Origin: an uncultured Oxalobacteraceae bacterium | GTDB taxonomy: Bacteria; Pseudomonadota; Gammaproteobacteria; Burkholderiales; Burkholderiaceae | Reading direction: 5' to 3' | NCBI GenBank assembly: GCA_946479255.1 | Contig: CAMLFK010000039.1 | Span: 1-25,009 of the forward strand | Length of the DNA: 25,009 nt | The notes under the pieces: model-generated | Database searches by the model: none | What the model saw: only the letters and a program-made list of their open reading frames with translations | What the model was told of the DNA's origin: nothing | In this document: in pieces, positions 1 through 8,503 of the stretch | How positions within the stretch are numbered: position 1 is the stretch's first letter | How the letters are laid out: every line of letters begins with the position of its first letter | Made by a program: the position numbers and the translations under genes

Positions 1-626
1 TCGGCCATACCGGCAGCGGCAAGTCGACCCTGCTGTCGCTGCTGCTGCGCTACTATCCATCCGCCCCAGGCGCCATCGAGATCGGCGGTGAAGCGCTGGC
101 GTCAATCGGCAACGAGCGCTTCCGCAGCGAAGTGGGCCTGGTGCCGCAAGACCCGTTCCTGCTGGCGGCGTCGGCGCGCGAGAACATCGACATGGGGCGC
201 GGCCTGTCGCAAGAGGCCATCGAGCAGGCGGCGCGCGCGGCGCACGCGCACGACTTCATCAGCGCACTCGAACAAGGCTACGACACCACGATGGGCGAAG
301 GCGGCTCGCGCCTGTCGACCGGGCAGAAGCAGCTGATCGCGATCGCCCGTGCGCTGGCCGGGAAGCCGGCCATCCTGCTGCTCGATGAAGCGACCTCGCA
401 CATCGACAGCCAGACCGAACAGATCGTGCAGGAGGCGCTGAGCGAACTGCGCGGACGGGTGACCATCATCGCCATCGCCCACAGGCTGTCGACCATTCGC
501 GATGCCGACCGCATCGTGGTGCTTAATCACGGGCGCATCAGCGAAAGCGGACGCCACGATGAACTGATGCGCATCGAGGGCGGGCTGTACCAGCGCCTGT
601 ATTTACTGCAACAGCTGGCGGCCTGA
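1..626 (+). CDS. ABC transporter ATP-binding domain, C-terminal part (5' end outside window)
   Basis: The reading frame enters at base 3 and ends at TGA 624-626. It carries every element of an ABC ATPase in order: Walker A (GHTGSGKST, first residues of the window), Q-loop (VPQDPF), signature LSTGQ, Walker B with catalytic Glu (ILLLDEATSHID) and the H-loop (AIAHRLST). The LSTGQ signature, the phrase IAIAHRLSTIRDADRIVVL and the very short tail after the nucleotide-binding domain are typical of exporter-type half transporters in which a six-helix membrane domain is fused upstream, so this is probably the C-terminal half of an MsbA/MdlB-like protein. The substrate cannot be told. No terminator is obvious in the 85 bases before the next gene, so read-through into the cyclase gene is possible. 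Confidence 0.93.
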   Translation, partial: GHTGSGKSTLLSLLLRYYPSAPGAIEIGGEALASIGNERFRSEVGLVPQDPFLLAASARENIDMGRGLSQEAIEQAARAAHAHDFISALEQGYDTTMGEGGSRLSTGQKQLIAIARALAGKPAILLLDEATSHIDSQTEQIVQEALSELRGRVTIIAIAHRLSTIRDADRIVVLNHGRISESGRHDELMRIEGGLYQRLYLLQQLAA

Positions 627-711
627 ATCGCACCCGGGCCGGTGGCGTGGCCCAGCGATTTCCTGGTTGCAACAAGTGAAAGCGAAAAGACATGGACACG
701 AAGGGCGCGTT

Positions 712-2784
712 TTGGGTACGGTGAAGAAGTCGGCAAGCTGCCGCGCTGCGCACGTGATGCTGGTATTGTGCCTGCTGCCTGCCCTCGCCCATGCGCAGGC
801 CGCGCCTCGGGAGCCGGAATTCGGCAAGCAGCTGGCGGCCCTGACGGACACCACCCGCTTCGTGCCGCACCGCGCCCTGCCCGCGCTGCGCGCGCTGGAG
901 GCACAGAGCCGCAGCGCGCCACTGGCCGAGCGGACCGAGTACCTGAGCCAGCTGGCCAACGCCCAGCGCGGGGTCGGCCAGAACGACAAGGCGCTGGCCA
1001 CCGCCGAACAACTGATCGCGCTGGGCCGGCGCGAGCATGACAACGCCACGCTGGCCAAGGGCATGCTCGACAAGGCCTATGTGGTCTTCGCGATGGATGA
1101 ACTCAAGCAGGCGCACCTGCTGGCCTGGGACGCCGAACGGATCGCCAACCAGGCCGCCAACCTGCCGCTGCGTATCGAGGCCACCATCACCTCGGGCCAG
1201 TCGTTCGCTGAAGAGGGCAACTTCCCGGCCGCCCTGGCCAAGCTGCAAAGCGCCGTGGGGCTGGCACGCCAGCACGCCGAACCCACGCAGCTGGTCATTG
1301 CGCTCAACGCGCTGGCCATCCAGTACGGCCAGCTCAAGGAATACCAAAAGGGCTTCGACGCACTGGCCGAAGCCATGCCGTTGGCCGAACAACTCGGCTC
1401 GCCGGGGCGCATCTCGACCCTCATGGATACCGAGTACGGCCTGGCGGTGGAAACCGGGCAGCATGAACGCGGCCTCAAGGCGCTGCTGGCCGGCCTGGCC
1501 CATGAACGCAAGATCGGCGCGCGTTCGATGGTGGCGAGCTCGCTGGTGAACTTGTCCGACAGTTACCTCAAGCAGCGCGACTTTGCCAGGACCCTGGGCT
1601 ATGCCACCCAGGCGCTGGAGGCGGCGCGTGAGCTCAATCACGCGCGCAATGCCGCCACCGCGGAGCTCAACATCGGCGAGGCCCACCTGGGCTTGGGTCA
1701 TGTGGCCGAAGGCAAACGCTATTTCGAAGCCGGGTTGGCCTGGTATGAGAAGGCTGGCGACAAGCCCGAACTGCAGGCGGTGCTGATGGAGTATGGTGCG
1801 GCGCTTGAACACGCCGGCGACCATGCGGGCGCGGTCAAGGCATATCACCGCGAACGCGCGCTGTCGAACGAGTTGTTCGAACAGCGCCGCCAGAAGGCCA
1901 CGGTGGAGCTGCAGGAGCGCTATGAAGCGGACAGCCGCCAGCGCCAGATCGAGCTGCTGCAGCGCGAGAACGAAGTCAAGTCCGCCGAGATCTACAGCCG
2001 CAACCTCGAGCAGCGCGTATGGTGGCTGCTGGCGCTGGTGCTGGCGCTGGCCTCGGCCGTCGTCGGGATCCTGTACCGCAAGGTACGCCAGGCCAATGCC
2101 CAGCTCAATGTGAAGAACCAGGAGCTCAAGCAGCAAAGCTCGCGCGATCCGCTGACGGCTTTATACAACCGCCGCCACTTCCAGGAATTCATGCGCGCCC
2201 AGCAGTCCGTGCAGACCGAACCGGCCAACCCGGATACCACCGGCGCGCTGTTCCTGGTCGATGTGGATCACTTCAAGCACGTCAACGACACCTACGGCCA
2301 TGCGGCCGGCGACGCGGTCCTGAAAGTGATCGCGGACAGCCTGCGCGAAATCCTGCGCGAGACCGACATGATCGTGCGCTGGGGCGGCGAGGAGTTCCTG
2401 GCCTTCCTGCCGGCGATTCCGCGCGACGGCCTCGATGAAGTGGCGCGCCGGCTGTTGTGCGGGATTGCACAGCAAAGCGTGGAGTACCAGGGCACCGCGA
2501 TTGCGGTGCAGGTGTCGATCGGCTTCGCGCCCTTCCCGCTGGCGCCCGGCGGCGGCCATTCGCTGCCGTGGGAGCGCGCGGTCAACCTGGTGGACATGGC
2601 GCTCTACCTCGCCAAGGCTCACGGCCGCAACCGCGCTTACGGCGTGCGTGGGTTTGCTCACATCGAGCGTACTTCGATGGACGAGATCGAGCAGGACCTG
2701 GAATGCGCGTGGCGCGCCGGGTTTGTGGATTTGAGTACTGTGCTGAGTGAGCAGGCGGTGGTGCCGGCGTTGTCGGCGGCTTGA
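712..2784 (+). CDS. TPR-containing membrane diguanylate cyclase (GGDEF)
   Basis: Predicted to make cyclic di-GMP from two GTP. From the N-terminus it has a signal peptide (hydrophobic MLVLCLLPALAHAQ), about 370 residues of TPR-like helical repeats that would lie in the periplasm, a coiled-coil stretch, one transmembrane helix (about residues 437-458, WWLLALVLAL...), and a cytoplasmic GGDEF domain. The active-site motif is intact as GGEEF (about 558-562), and an RETD inhibitory I-site lies exactly five residues before it, so the enzyme should be active and product-inhibited. The start is uncertain: TTG 712 has GAAGGG six bases upstream. GTG 721 and an upstream TTG 667 are in frame too, and no ATG precedes the signal peptide core. 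The TPR region probably senses a periplasmic protein or peptide; this last point is inference. Confidence 0.9.
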   Translation: MGTVKKSASCRAAHVMLVLCLLPALAHAQAAPREPEFGKQLAALTDTTRFVPHRALPALRALEAQSRSAPLAERTEYLSQLANAQRGVGQNDKALATAEQLIALGRREHDNATLAKGMLDKAYVVFAMDELKQAHLLAWDAERIANQAANLPLRIEATITSGQSFAEEGNFPAALAKLQSAVGLARQHAEPTQLVIALNALAIQYGQLKEYQKGFDALAEAMPLAEQLGSPGRISTLMDTEYGLAVETGQHERGLKALLAGLAHERKIGARSMVASSLVNLSDSYLKQRDFARTLGYATQALEAARELNHARNAATAELNIGEAHLGLGHVAEGKRYFEAGLAWYEKAGDKPELQAVLMEYGAALEHAGDHAGAVKAYHRERALSNELFEQRRQKATVELQERYEADSRQRQIELLQRENEVKSAEIYSRNLEQRVWWLLALVLALASAVVGILYRKVRQANAQLNVKNQELKQQSSRDPLTALYNRRHFQEFMRAQQSVQTEPANPDTTGALFLVDVDHFKHVNDTYGHAAGDAVLKVIADSLREILRETDMIVRWGGEEFLAFLPAIPRDGLDEVARRLLCGIAQQSVEYQGTAIAVQVSIGFAPFPLAPGGGHSLPWERAVNLVDMALYLAKAHGRNRAYGVRGFAHIERTSMDEIEQDLECAWRAGFVDLSTVLSEQAVVPALSAA

Positions 2785-2824
2785 AGTTCGTTAATCATTC
2801 CACCACAGCTGTCATTCCCGGCGG

Positions 2825-2843
2825 GGGGCGCTGCGAACGCCCC
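2825..2843. terminator. Hairpin between convergent genes, possible bidirectional terminator
   Basis: A 6-bp GC stem (GGGGCG 2825-2830, CGCCCC 2838-2843) with a seven-base loop lies between the convergent stops at 2784 and 2858. It is followed on the plus strand by TCTAAGTTTT. The T-run is short, so termination strength is uncertain. Confidence 0.4.
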
Positions 2844-2857
2844 TCTAAGTTTTAAGC

Positions 2858-3196
2858 TCAGTTCCGTGCCGCGTCCTGCATTTTCTCGCCAGCCTTCTCG
2901 ACCTTCTTGCCCACTTCATCGGTCGCCTTGTCGAGTCCATTTTTGGCATCGCGCGTGGCTTCTTCGGTCGCTTCCTTGATCTGCTCTCCGGTGACCTTGG
3001 CCTTCTCGCGCATGCGGTCGGCCGCTTCGTCGGCCTTGCGCAGGCTATCCTGAACTTCTCGCGCGACCTTGTCGCCGGCGTTGTCGATCGCCGCGCCGGC
3101 CTTCTGTGCCGGGCCCACCGGTTCGTCGCGCTTGCAGCCGGCCACGCCGGCCAGAATCGCCACCGCCACCAGCACCCGCTTGAATGTCGTCTTCAT
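2858..3196 (-). CDS. Small helical lipoprotein (coiled-coil, apolipoprotein/LEA-like)
   Basis: The product is 112 residues. A lipoprotein signal (MKTTFKRVLVAVAILAGVAGC) places the lipidated Cys at residue 21, and the mature part is almost entirely charged heptad-like helix rich in Lys, Glu, Asp and Ala (repeats of the type EEATRDAKNGLDKATDEVGKK). The ATG at 3196 is chosen because GGAG lies about eight bases upstream and the signal peptide starts there; a longer open frame upstream has no coding character. Proteins of this composition are common in proteobacteria and resemble YtxH or LEA-type amphipathic helices, but no function is established for this one. It lies 37 bases after the zinc-ribbon gene on the same strand, so it may be the last gene of that operon or separately transcribed. 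Confidence 0.82.
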   Translation of the reverse strand: MKTTFKRVLVAVAILAGVAGCKRDEPVGPAQKAGAAIDNAGDKVAREVQDSLRKADEAADRMREKAKVTGEQIKEATEEATRDAKNGLDKATDEVGKKVEKAGEKMQDAARN

Positions 3197-3233
3197 TTTC
3201 CATCTCCATTGTCGATGCCGATAGCATACACCC

Positions 3234-4196
3234 CTACTGGCAGTGGTGGTCAATCCACTCCATGCCGCTGGCCAGGCAGCGCCGCAGGTCCTGTTGCAGG
3301 CGGTCGGCATACACCTTGAACGCCGCGCATTCGCGGCTGCCGCCTTCCACCGTGGCGATGCAGTTTGCCATCTTGTTCGACGCGGCCTGGTAGTTCCCGG
3401 CCTTGATGTCACGCTCGGCCTGGTCGATCAGCCGGCGCGCGGACACGACTTCACGCGCCAACGCACCGGAAGGCGCCTCCACCCGCGGCGCGGCGCGTTC
3501 AGGCTGGCGCACCGGCCCGATGCGCGCCTTCAGGGCGCGGGTTTCGGCGTCTTCGCCATGGCGGCGCGTGAACTGCGACAGGCGCGCCAGCGCCTTGGCA
3601 TTCTCGCCATCGTCAACCAGCTTCTCGACCGCCTCCTTGGCGTCGAGCCAGGCGCGCGTACGGATGCGCTTTTTCTCGCAGCCGGGCGAGGCGTCGTTGA
3701 TTGCCTTCTGCAATCGGTTCAACTGCTCGTCGCTGGCTTTGCCCGAGCGTAGCGCGATCAGTTCGCCCTGCGCTTCGCCCAGCTTGCATTCCTTGGCCAG
3801 AAGCGTGGCGTCAAGGACGCGCTGCTCGATCTTTTGCCTGTCCGGCTTGGTGATCATCCAGATCGCCCATAGCGCTGCCAGCGCCAGCAGCCACCAGCGC
3901 ATGCGGATCGGCTCACGCCTGGGCGGTGGCGCCGGCCCGCGCGGCGGGGCCGCCCGTGGCGGCACCGGAGCAGCGGCCGCCGGCTGTGGCGCCGCCTGCG
4001 GTGGCGGTGGCGGCGCCACCTTGTCGATCACGACGGTAGCCGGCGCGGCGGCGACGGGCGCCTCGGCGATGACAGGGGCGCGGCTGCCGTCGCGCTGGGA
4101 CACGCCGCAGTAAGGACAGTAGTTGACCTTACGCGGCAGCAGGCGCGCGCAGTTGGCGTGGATACATCGGTACAGCACCTGGTCTTGCAGGTTCAT
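3234..4196 (-). CDS. Zinc-ribbon protein with Pro/Ala linker and one transmembrane helix
   Basis: The product is 320 residues. An N-terminal zinc ribbon (C11-x4-C16-x10-C27-x2-C30, the second pair reading CPYCG) is followed by a Pro/Ala-rich linker (about 40-98), one membrane helix (about 100-117, WWLLALAALWAIWMI) and a helical C-terminal half with TPR-like Ala/Leu/Arg spacing. The last segment has four further cysteines (NCIATVEGGSREC, RRCLAS, HHCQ). With the ribbon inside, the C-terminal half would be periplasmic, where these cysteines could form disulfides; this topology is inferred. The gene starts five bases after the tubulin-like gene stop, so the two are almost certainly cotranscribed. 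No clear Shine-Dalgarno sequence is present, which suggests translational coupling. The family is not recognised by name. Confidence 0.88.
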   Translation of the reverse strand: MNLQDQVLYRCIHANCARLLPRKVNYCPYCGVSQRDGSRAPVIAEAPVAAAPATVVIDKVAPPPPPQAAPQPAAAAPVPPRAAPPRGPAPPPRREPIRMRWWLLALAALWAIWMITKPDRQKIEQRVLDATLLAKECKLGEAQGELIALRSGKASDEQLNRLQKAINDASPGCEKKRIRTRAWLDAKEAVEKLVDDGENAKALARLSQFTRRHGEDAETRALKARIGPVRQPERAAPRVEAPSGALAREVVSARRLIDQAERDIKAGNYQAASNKMANCIATVEGGSRECAAFKVYADRLQQDLRRCLASGMEWIDHHCQ

Positions 4197-4201
4197 GGGA
4201 A

Positions 4202-7200
4202 TTAATCCGGATCGGGTATATCGTCATCGGGATCTGGAACGGTGGCGTGGAACAGCTCGGCCAGCTCGGGCATCTCGCCCGCGGTCTTCCACTTGTCGGC
4301 TTTGGGGTTCCACTGCATGTTCCAGACTTTAGTCGAGGCGTCGACTTCGCCGCGCGCAATGCGCAGGGCCAGTTCGTCAGTCGAGTACGGGCCGTGCTGG
4401 GCGCCGCCCAAAAAGACCTTGTAGCGCCCCGCCCCGGCTGGCGCCACAGCGGCCTGCGGCTTGAAAAATGCCTGCGCGGCCTGCGCCTCGCTGGCCAGCA
4501 GCTCGGGCCGGATCACACGCTTGTCCAACGGCCGCTCGACTTCCCAGTGATAGGCGTCGCTGGCCGAACCGGGCACGCGCTCGGTCCATTCGCCGATATT
4601 GGCGCCGGCGCCATCGATGTCGCTGTTTGATAGCGCCGGGTCCTGCGCTCGGGCACGCGCCAGCCACTGCTCGTACAGGCGGTGCGCGGTGATGTTGGGC
4701 AGCGACGGCGACGGCAGCTGGGCGCCGGTCTCGTCGACTTCCAGCTTGGGTTCGTATACGCGCTGCTGGTAATGGCGCATCAGCACGGCCAGCAACGCCA
4801 GCTGGCGCGGGCCCAGCACGGCCAGGCGCTGCTGCACGGCGGCGATCACCTGGTCGCGATAGAACGCCGGCAGGCCGTTGGAACGGATCGCAAACTCGTT
4901 CCCGATCTGCAGCCACTCGCCCGAACCCTGCTCGACTTCGAACAGGTACTGCCCGCGCGGCTGGAACGCGGCCTCGCGGTCGGCCAGGTCGGCCTTGCGG
5001 CGGATGACGCCCAGCGCGATCGCCTGCAAGAACCATTCGTAGTCGTCGGCCAGGCGATTGAGTTCGTCCATCGACGGCGAGATCGGATGGCGGTAGCGGG
5101 TCGCGTCGAAATGCAGGTGGGTCGGAATCTTGGGGTTCTCGATCTGGTAGGAGCTCTTCCAGGTCGGCAGGCCGCGCAGCACCGTCATCGGGTAGCCGGA
5201 CAGTTCGATGTAGCAGACCGCCTTGCCGGCCACGCCGGTGTTGACGATGGAGACCAGGTCGCCATGGAAGGAGCCGGCCGGCACCGAGGCACGGATCTCG
5301 TCTTCCATGCGGCGCCAGGCATTCACATCCCCCACCCCGACAAAGCACTTGAACTGGTCGGCGCGCGGCGTGAACTCGGCCGAGAAGCGCGCGTTAATCC
5401 ATGGCATGGCGCTGCGGACCCATTCGCTGAAGATGCGCTGGCGCTCCGGCGGCGCCATGGCGGACAGCCGTTCGAGCAGCGGGTCGGCCGGATCAAGGCC
5501 GGCCAGCTGTTCGACACTGAGCTGGGTCTGGGCACGGCGGAACAGCTTGAGCAACAGGCTGGCGCGCAGCTTGTCGTCGTTCAGCTGGGGGAACAGGCGC
5601 GCCGAACCGCCAAACTCCAGCAGTACTTCCTCGCTCCAGGTGTTGATGTCGCCACTGAGCTTGACCGGCTCTGGCAGCACGTCGCTGGCCAGTTTGATGT
5701 AAGTGGCGTGATCATGGCGCGCATCGGCGCGCAACTGGTGGATGCGCTGGTCGACCGCACCCAGCATCGCCTGCACCGAACGGCGCCCTTCCTGGAACTC
5801 GCCGGCCACGCCGCTCCATTGCGGCTGGCCGTCTTCGTCCAGCGATTGCGGATCGCCCAGCCAGGCCGACATGCCGCGCATGACTTCGATGGCCTGCCCG
5901 GCGGCCACCGCCAGCAGGTGGAAGCGCAGGTAGTCGGCGATGTCGCGCTTTAAGTGGTTCATGATCTCGCGCGCCTGGGCTTCCTTGCCGAACAGGCGCG
6001 ATGCGGCCTGCGACAGGTTGCCCAGCGATTCCTCGACCTGGCGCGTGCGCAGCGCGTCGCGGATGTCGCGATAGCGCTTGCCATTGCGCTCGGCGTTGCC
6101 GAGGTCGCGCTGCAGCAGGCGTGCCTTGATCTGCTCGAGCAGCGAGAGCACGAACTCCAGCCCGCCCTGCTTGCGGTCGTCCAGCAGCGCATACAGATGC
6201 TCGCGCGTGCGGACCTTCAGGCGGGTCATCAGTTCGCCGGTGTGGCGCTTGATGCGGTCTTCACTGGTTTCGGCGGTGGCGCCGGCCTCGCGGATGGCGT
6301 CGCGTTCCAGCTGGGGCAGCAGCTCGGCGACCTTCTCGCGCCACACGCCGATCTCGTAGGCGCCCATGATGCGGTCGATCTCGGTCTGCACTTTGCTCTC
6401 GACCCGTTCCAGCAGCGAGCGCTGGTCCTTGTCCATCAGGAGCTGGCCGGTCAGCGCGTATTCCTGGAACGGCGTGACATCGACCGTGCCCTTTTTGAAG
6501 TCGGGGAATTCGTCGAAGGGATGCTCGCTCATGGCCATCTGCTCGCGCATGAAGACGTCGCGTTCCTGGTCGGCGGCACGGCGCGCGGCCGCACCAATGG
6601 CGCCGGCCATCCCAAAAAAGGCCTTGACCATCAGGGCGGCCAGTTCGTAGGCGCGGATATCGTCGCGCAGGCTCTGCTGGGTGTCCAGCACCGCCTGGCC
6701 GAAGGCCGAATACACCTTCGAGTAGGACAGGCGCATGTCGCCGAAGCGCTGTTCCGGCACGCGCGGATTGTAGGGCCCGAGCTTGTGCTGCTGCTGGTTG
6801 ACCGCCACCGAGCGCTTGCGGTTGGCGAAATCGGCCGAGGCGAAATCTTCGAACAGCGTATCGGCCACCATCTGGTACACATCCTTGATGTCCTGGGTGG
6901 CTTTGTTGGCCAGGTTGGCGGTGTCGACAAAGTACACGTCGTCGAAAGGCGCGCCGCGCCCCACCAGGCTGTCCGGCTCGGCCCACGATACTCTCGCGCT
7001 CATGTCGCGCATGGTCGTTTCCAGTTCCATCAGGGTGGCGTAGGCATTGGCCTCGGTGCGCTCCTTGTTGGCCTTGGCAAAGCCGGAAGGCAGGAACATC
7101 ACCAGGTCGACCTGGTTGTCCGACACTTCCTGGCGGGCGATGGCCTTGGAGATCCAGCCGAGATCGATCGCCGTGCCGGCCCCGGTGCCGCCGGCGCAGG

Positions 7201-7801
7201 AGGCGATGACGACGATGCGGAACTTGGAGGTATCGACCTGCAGCCCGAGGCGCTGGTAGTTTTCCTTGCGTTCGTTGCCGGCGTTGCTGGCCAGGTAGTT
7301 GAGCGCGCCCTTGATGCGCCCGCGCAGTTTGGCGTATTTGTCGTACAGGTAGAGCCGGGCCACGGCGCGGATCTGCCCGGCGCCCTTGGATGGGTCGATG
7401 CCGAGCGAGCGCAGTTTTTTCGGCCGCAGCGGCATCCAGTTCTCGATCAACGGAAAGCGCGCCAGGCTGTCGTCGGATTCATGGTACTGGTGCAGGTCGA
7501 TCGGTTCGACCAGACGCTCGTCGTCGCCCAGCTTGACCAGTTCGTACCACGGGTCGGTGCGCTGCGACTTGCCCTCGTCGATGACGGCGTTGCTGTCCAG
7601 GTCCAGGTGCAGGAAGCGCGCCACCGGGAACTGGCCGATCGACTCGACCCGCGTCGGATTGTGGCGGTTCCAGACCTCCGACAGGATGCGGCGGCGGATA
7701 CGCAGCATCACTTCCATGCCGGTACCGCCCGCGCCGATAAACAGCGTGGGCCTCAGGTCGACTTTTTGTTCCGCCTTGCGGGCGCCGTTTTGCTCTGCCA
7801 T
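4202..7801 (-). CDS. Large tubulin/FtsZ-superfamily protein (Tubulin_2-like) with C-terminal GYF_2-like domain
   Basis: The product is 1199 residues. The N-terminal third carries a tubulin-type nucleotide fold: a glycine-rich first loop (G23-AGGTG-28 after a beta strand LFI) and the tubulin signature loop GGTGAGT (204-210) following strand VVIAS. This matches the Pfam Tubulin-like (Tubulin_2) pattern rather than bacterial FtsZ, which is about 380 residues. The middle (about 380-1100) is long, mostly helical and of unknown fold. Residues 1125-1184 resemble the GYF_2 domain (GPYSTDEL, spaced Trp residues, KVWNMQWNPKADKW), and the last 13 residues are Asp/Pro-rich. No transmembrane segment is evident. 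From family knowledge it is expected to bind GTP and possibly polymerise; the role is not known. Its neighbours encode membrane-anchored, vWFA-like and zinc-ribbon proteins. Confidence 0.88.
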   Translation of the reverse strand: MAEQNGARKAEQKVDLRPTLFIGAGGTGMEVMLRIRRRILSEVWNRHNPTRVESIGQFPVARFLHLDLDSNAVIDEGKSQRTDPWYELVKLGDDERLVEPIDLHQYHESDDSLARFPLIENWMPLRPKKLRSLGIDPSKGAGQIRAVARLYLYDKYAKLRGRIKGALNYLASNAGNERKENYQRLGLQVDTSKFRIVVIASCAGGTGAGTAIDLGWISKAIARQEVSDNQVDLVMFLPSGFAKANKERTEANAYATLMELETTMRDMSARVSWAEPDSLVGRGAPFDDVYFVDTANLANKATQDIKDVYQMVADTLFEDFASADFANRKRSVAVNQQQHKLGPYNPRVPEQRFGDMRLSYSKVYSAFGQAVLDTQQSLRDDIRAYELAALMVKAFFGMAGAIGAAARRAADQERDVFMREQMAMSEHPFDEFPDFKKGTVDVTPFQEYALTGQLLMDKDQRSLLERVESKVQTEIDRIMGAYEIGVWREKVAELLPQLERDAIREAGATAETSEDRIKRHTGELMTRLKVRTREHLYALLDDRKQGGLEFVLSLLEQIKARLLQRDLGNAERNGKRYRDIRDALRTRQVEESLGNLSQAASRLFGKEAQAREIMNHLKRDIADYLRFHLLAVAAGQAIEVMRGMSAWLGDPQSLDEDGQPQWSGVAGEFQEGRRSVQAMLGAVDQRIHQLRADARHDHATYIKLASDVLPEPVKLSGDINTWSEEVLLEFGGSARLFPQLNDDKLRASLLLKLFRRAQTQLSVEQLAGLDPADPLLERLSAMAPPERQRIFSEWVRSAMPWINARFSAEFTPRADQFKCFVGVGDVNAWRRMEDEIRASVPAGSFHGDLVSIVNTGVAGKAVCYIELSGYPMTVLRGLPTWKSSYQIENPKIPTHLHFDATRYRHPISPSMDELNRLADDYEWFLQAIALGVIRRKADLADREAAFQPRGQYLFEVEQGSGEWLQIGNEFAIRSNGLPAFYRDQVIAAVQQRLAVLGPRQLALLAVLMRHYQQRVYEPKLEVDETGAQLPSPSLPNITAHRLYEQWLARARAQDPALSNSDIDGAGANIGEWTERVPGSASDAYHWEVERPLDKRVIRPELLASEAQAAQAFFKPQAAVAPAGAGRYKVFLGGAQHGPYSTDELALRIARGEVDASTKVWNMQWNPKADKWKTAGEMPELAELFHATVPDPDDDIPDPD

Positions 7802-7825
7802 GGTATGCGGTCTTTCTATAGTCTT

Positions 7826-8266
7826 TTATCTGCGGCCGATGAACAGCGCCGCCACCAGCGCCACCAGGCCGACGATCACCAGCGAACCGGTGATCGCAAA
7901 GGTCAGGAATTTGCTGGCATTGATGATCGCCAGGACCGCCGCCGCACTGACAAAGCCCAGCCCAACGAACAACAGCCAGCCGGCGCTGCCGGCCGACGAC
8001 GGCGCCACGCGCCGCACCACCATGTGGTGCACGTAGGCGTTACGCACGAAGAAGTAAACGATCAGCAGGATCAGGAACACCGCGCCGCCGATCGCCAGGT
8101 CGCGCGTGGAGGTATCGGTGGCCGGCGCGCCTTCCATGGGCACGACCTCGACCGGGGCTGTGGTGCCGCCGTCGGTGGTCTTGGGCGGCGGGTCGGGCGA
8201 TGCCGTGGGCGGCTCCGCTGGCAGCTTGAAGCCGGGATCGGTGCTCTGAGCCTGATTGTTGTGCAT
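7826..8266 (-). CDS. Small three-helix membrane protein of the tubulin-like operon
   Basis: The product is 146 residues. The first 55 are Pro/Thr/Asp-rich and look disordered. Three hydrophobic helices follow (about 57-77, 91-115 and 119-143), ending in GRR. The start at 8266 has AGGAAG about six bases upstream. The stop lies 24 bases before the tubulin-like gene, consistent with cotranscription. It has no recognised family. From context it may be the membrane anchor or scaffold partner of the tubulin-like protein; this is inference. Upstream it is preceded, 29 bases away, by the stop codon of a remnant of the vWFA-like gene, which suggests that this gene once followed that gene directly. Confidence 0.82.
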   Translation of the reverse strand: MHNNQAQSTDPGFKLPAEPPTASPDPPPKTTDGGTTAPVEVVPMEGAPATDTSTRDLAIGGAVFLILLIVYFFVRNAYVHHMVVRRVAPSSAGSAGWLLFVGLGFVSAAAVLAIINASKFLTFAITGSLVIVGLVALVAALFIGRR

Positions 8267-8295
8267 GGTCTTCCTGTCGAGTGTGGAGCAATGGA

Positions 8296-8490
8296 TCAGC
8301 GCCCCAGCCGCACCTGCGCGCCTTCGCGCAGGACGATCGGCTGATGGCCAAAAAGGGTCGTCTTCAATGGCGCCACCCTGGTGCCGTCCTTGTCGAAGTC
8401 CGGCTCGGCAGTGCCGGCGCGCTGCAAGACGATGCGCAGTTCATCTTCCACCGTGACGGGCGCCCTGCGCGGGCGCGCGCTCCTTCAGGC
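8296..8490 (-). pseudogene. Truncated copy of the vWFA-like gene 3' end (cytoplasmic tail only)
   Basis: On the minus strand this encodes a tail related to the last 60 residues of the product of 9460-10932. Shared blocks include ARPR, VTVE, KTTLFGH and an identical final LREGAQVRLGR before the stop. The frame stays open for about 56 codons, then meets a TGA at the upstream side; a GTG at 8451 could start a 51-residue peptide. The nucleotide match to 9455-9640 is clear by eye but with many substitutions, including amino-acid changes, so the copy is old. The homology is lost near 8490, where the sequence changes to a copy of the operon promoter region. Confidence 0.75.
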
Positions 8491-8503
8491 TGCCGCCCAG
8501 CGC

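Noticed and set aside
538..2136. A 532-codon minus-strand open frame
   Set aside because: It is antisense to the TPR-GGDEF cyclase and has no recognisable domain; the plus frame has TPR, TM and GGEEF motifs.
3197..3412. A 72-codon upstream extension of the small lipoprotein
   Set aside because: It lies inside the zinc-ribbon gene in another frame; the lipoprotein signal starts at 3196 with its own ribosome binding site.
4682..8344. Two long plus-strand open frames (423 and 796 codons) opposite the tubulin-like gene
   Set aside because: They are codon-bias shadows: His/Gln/Val-rich, low-complexity, with no domain motifs, and the minus-strand frame carries clear tubulin signature loops.
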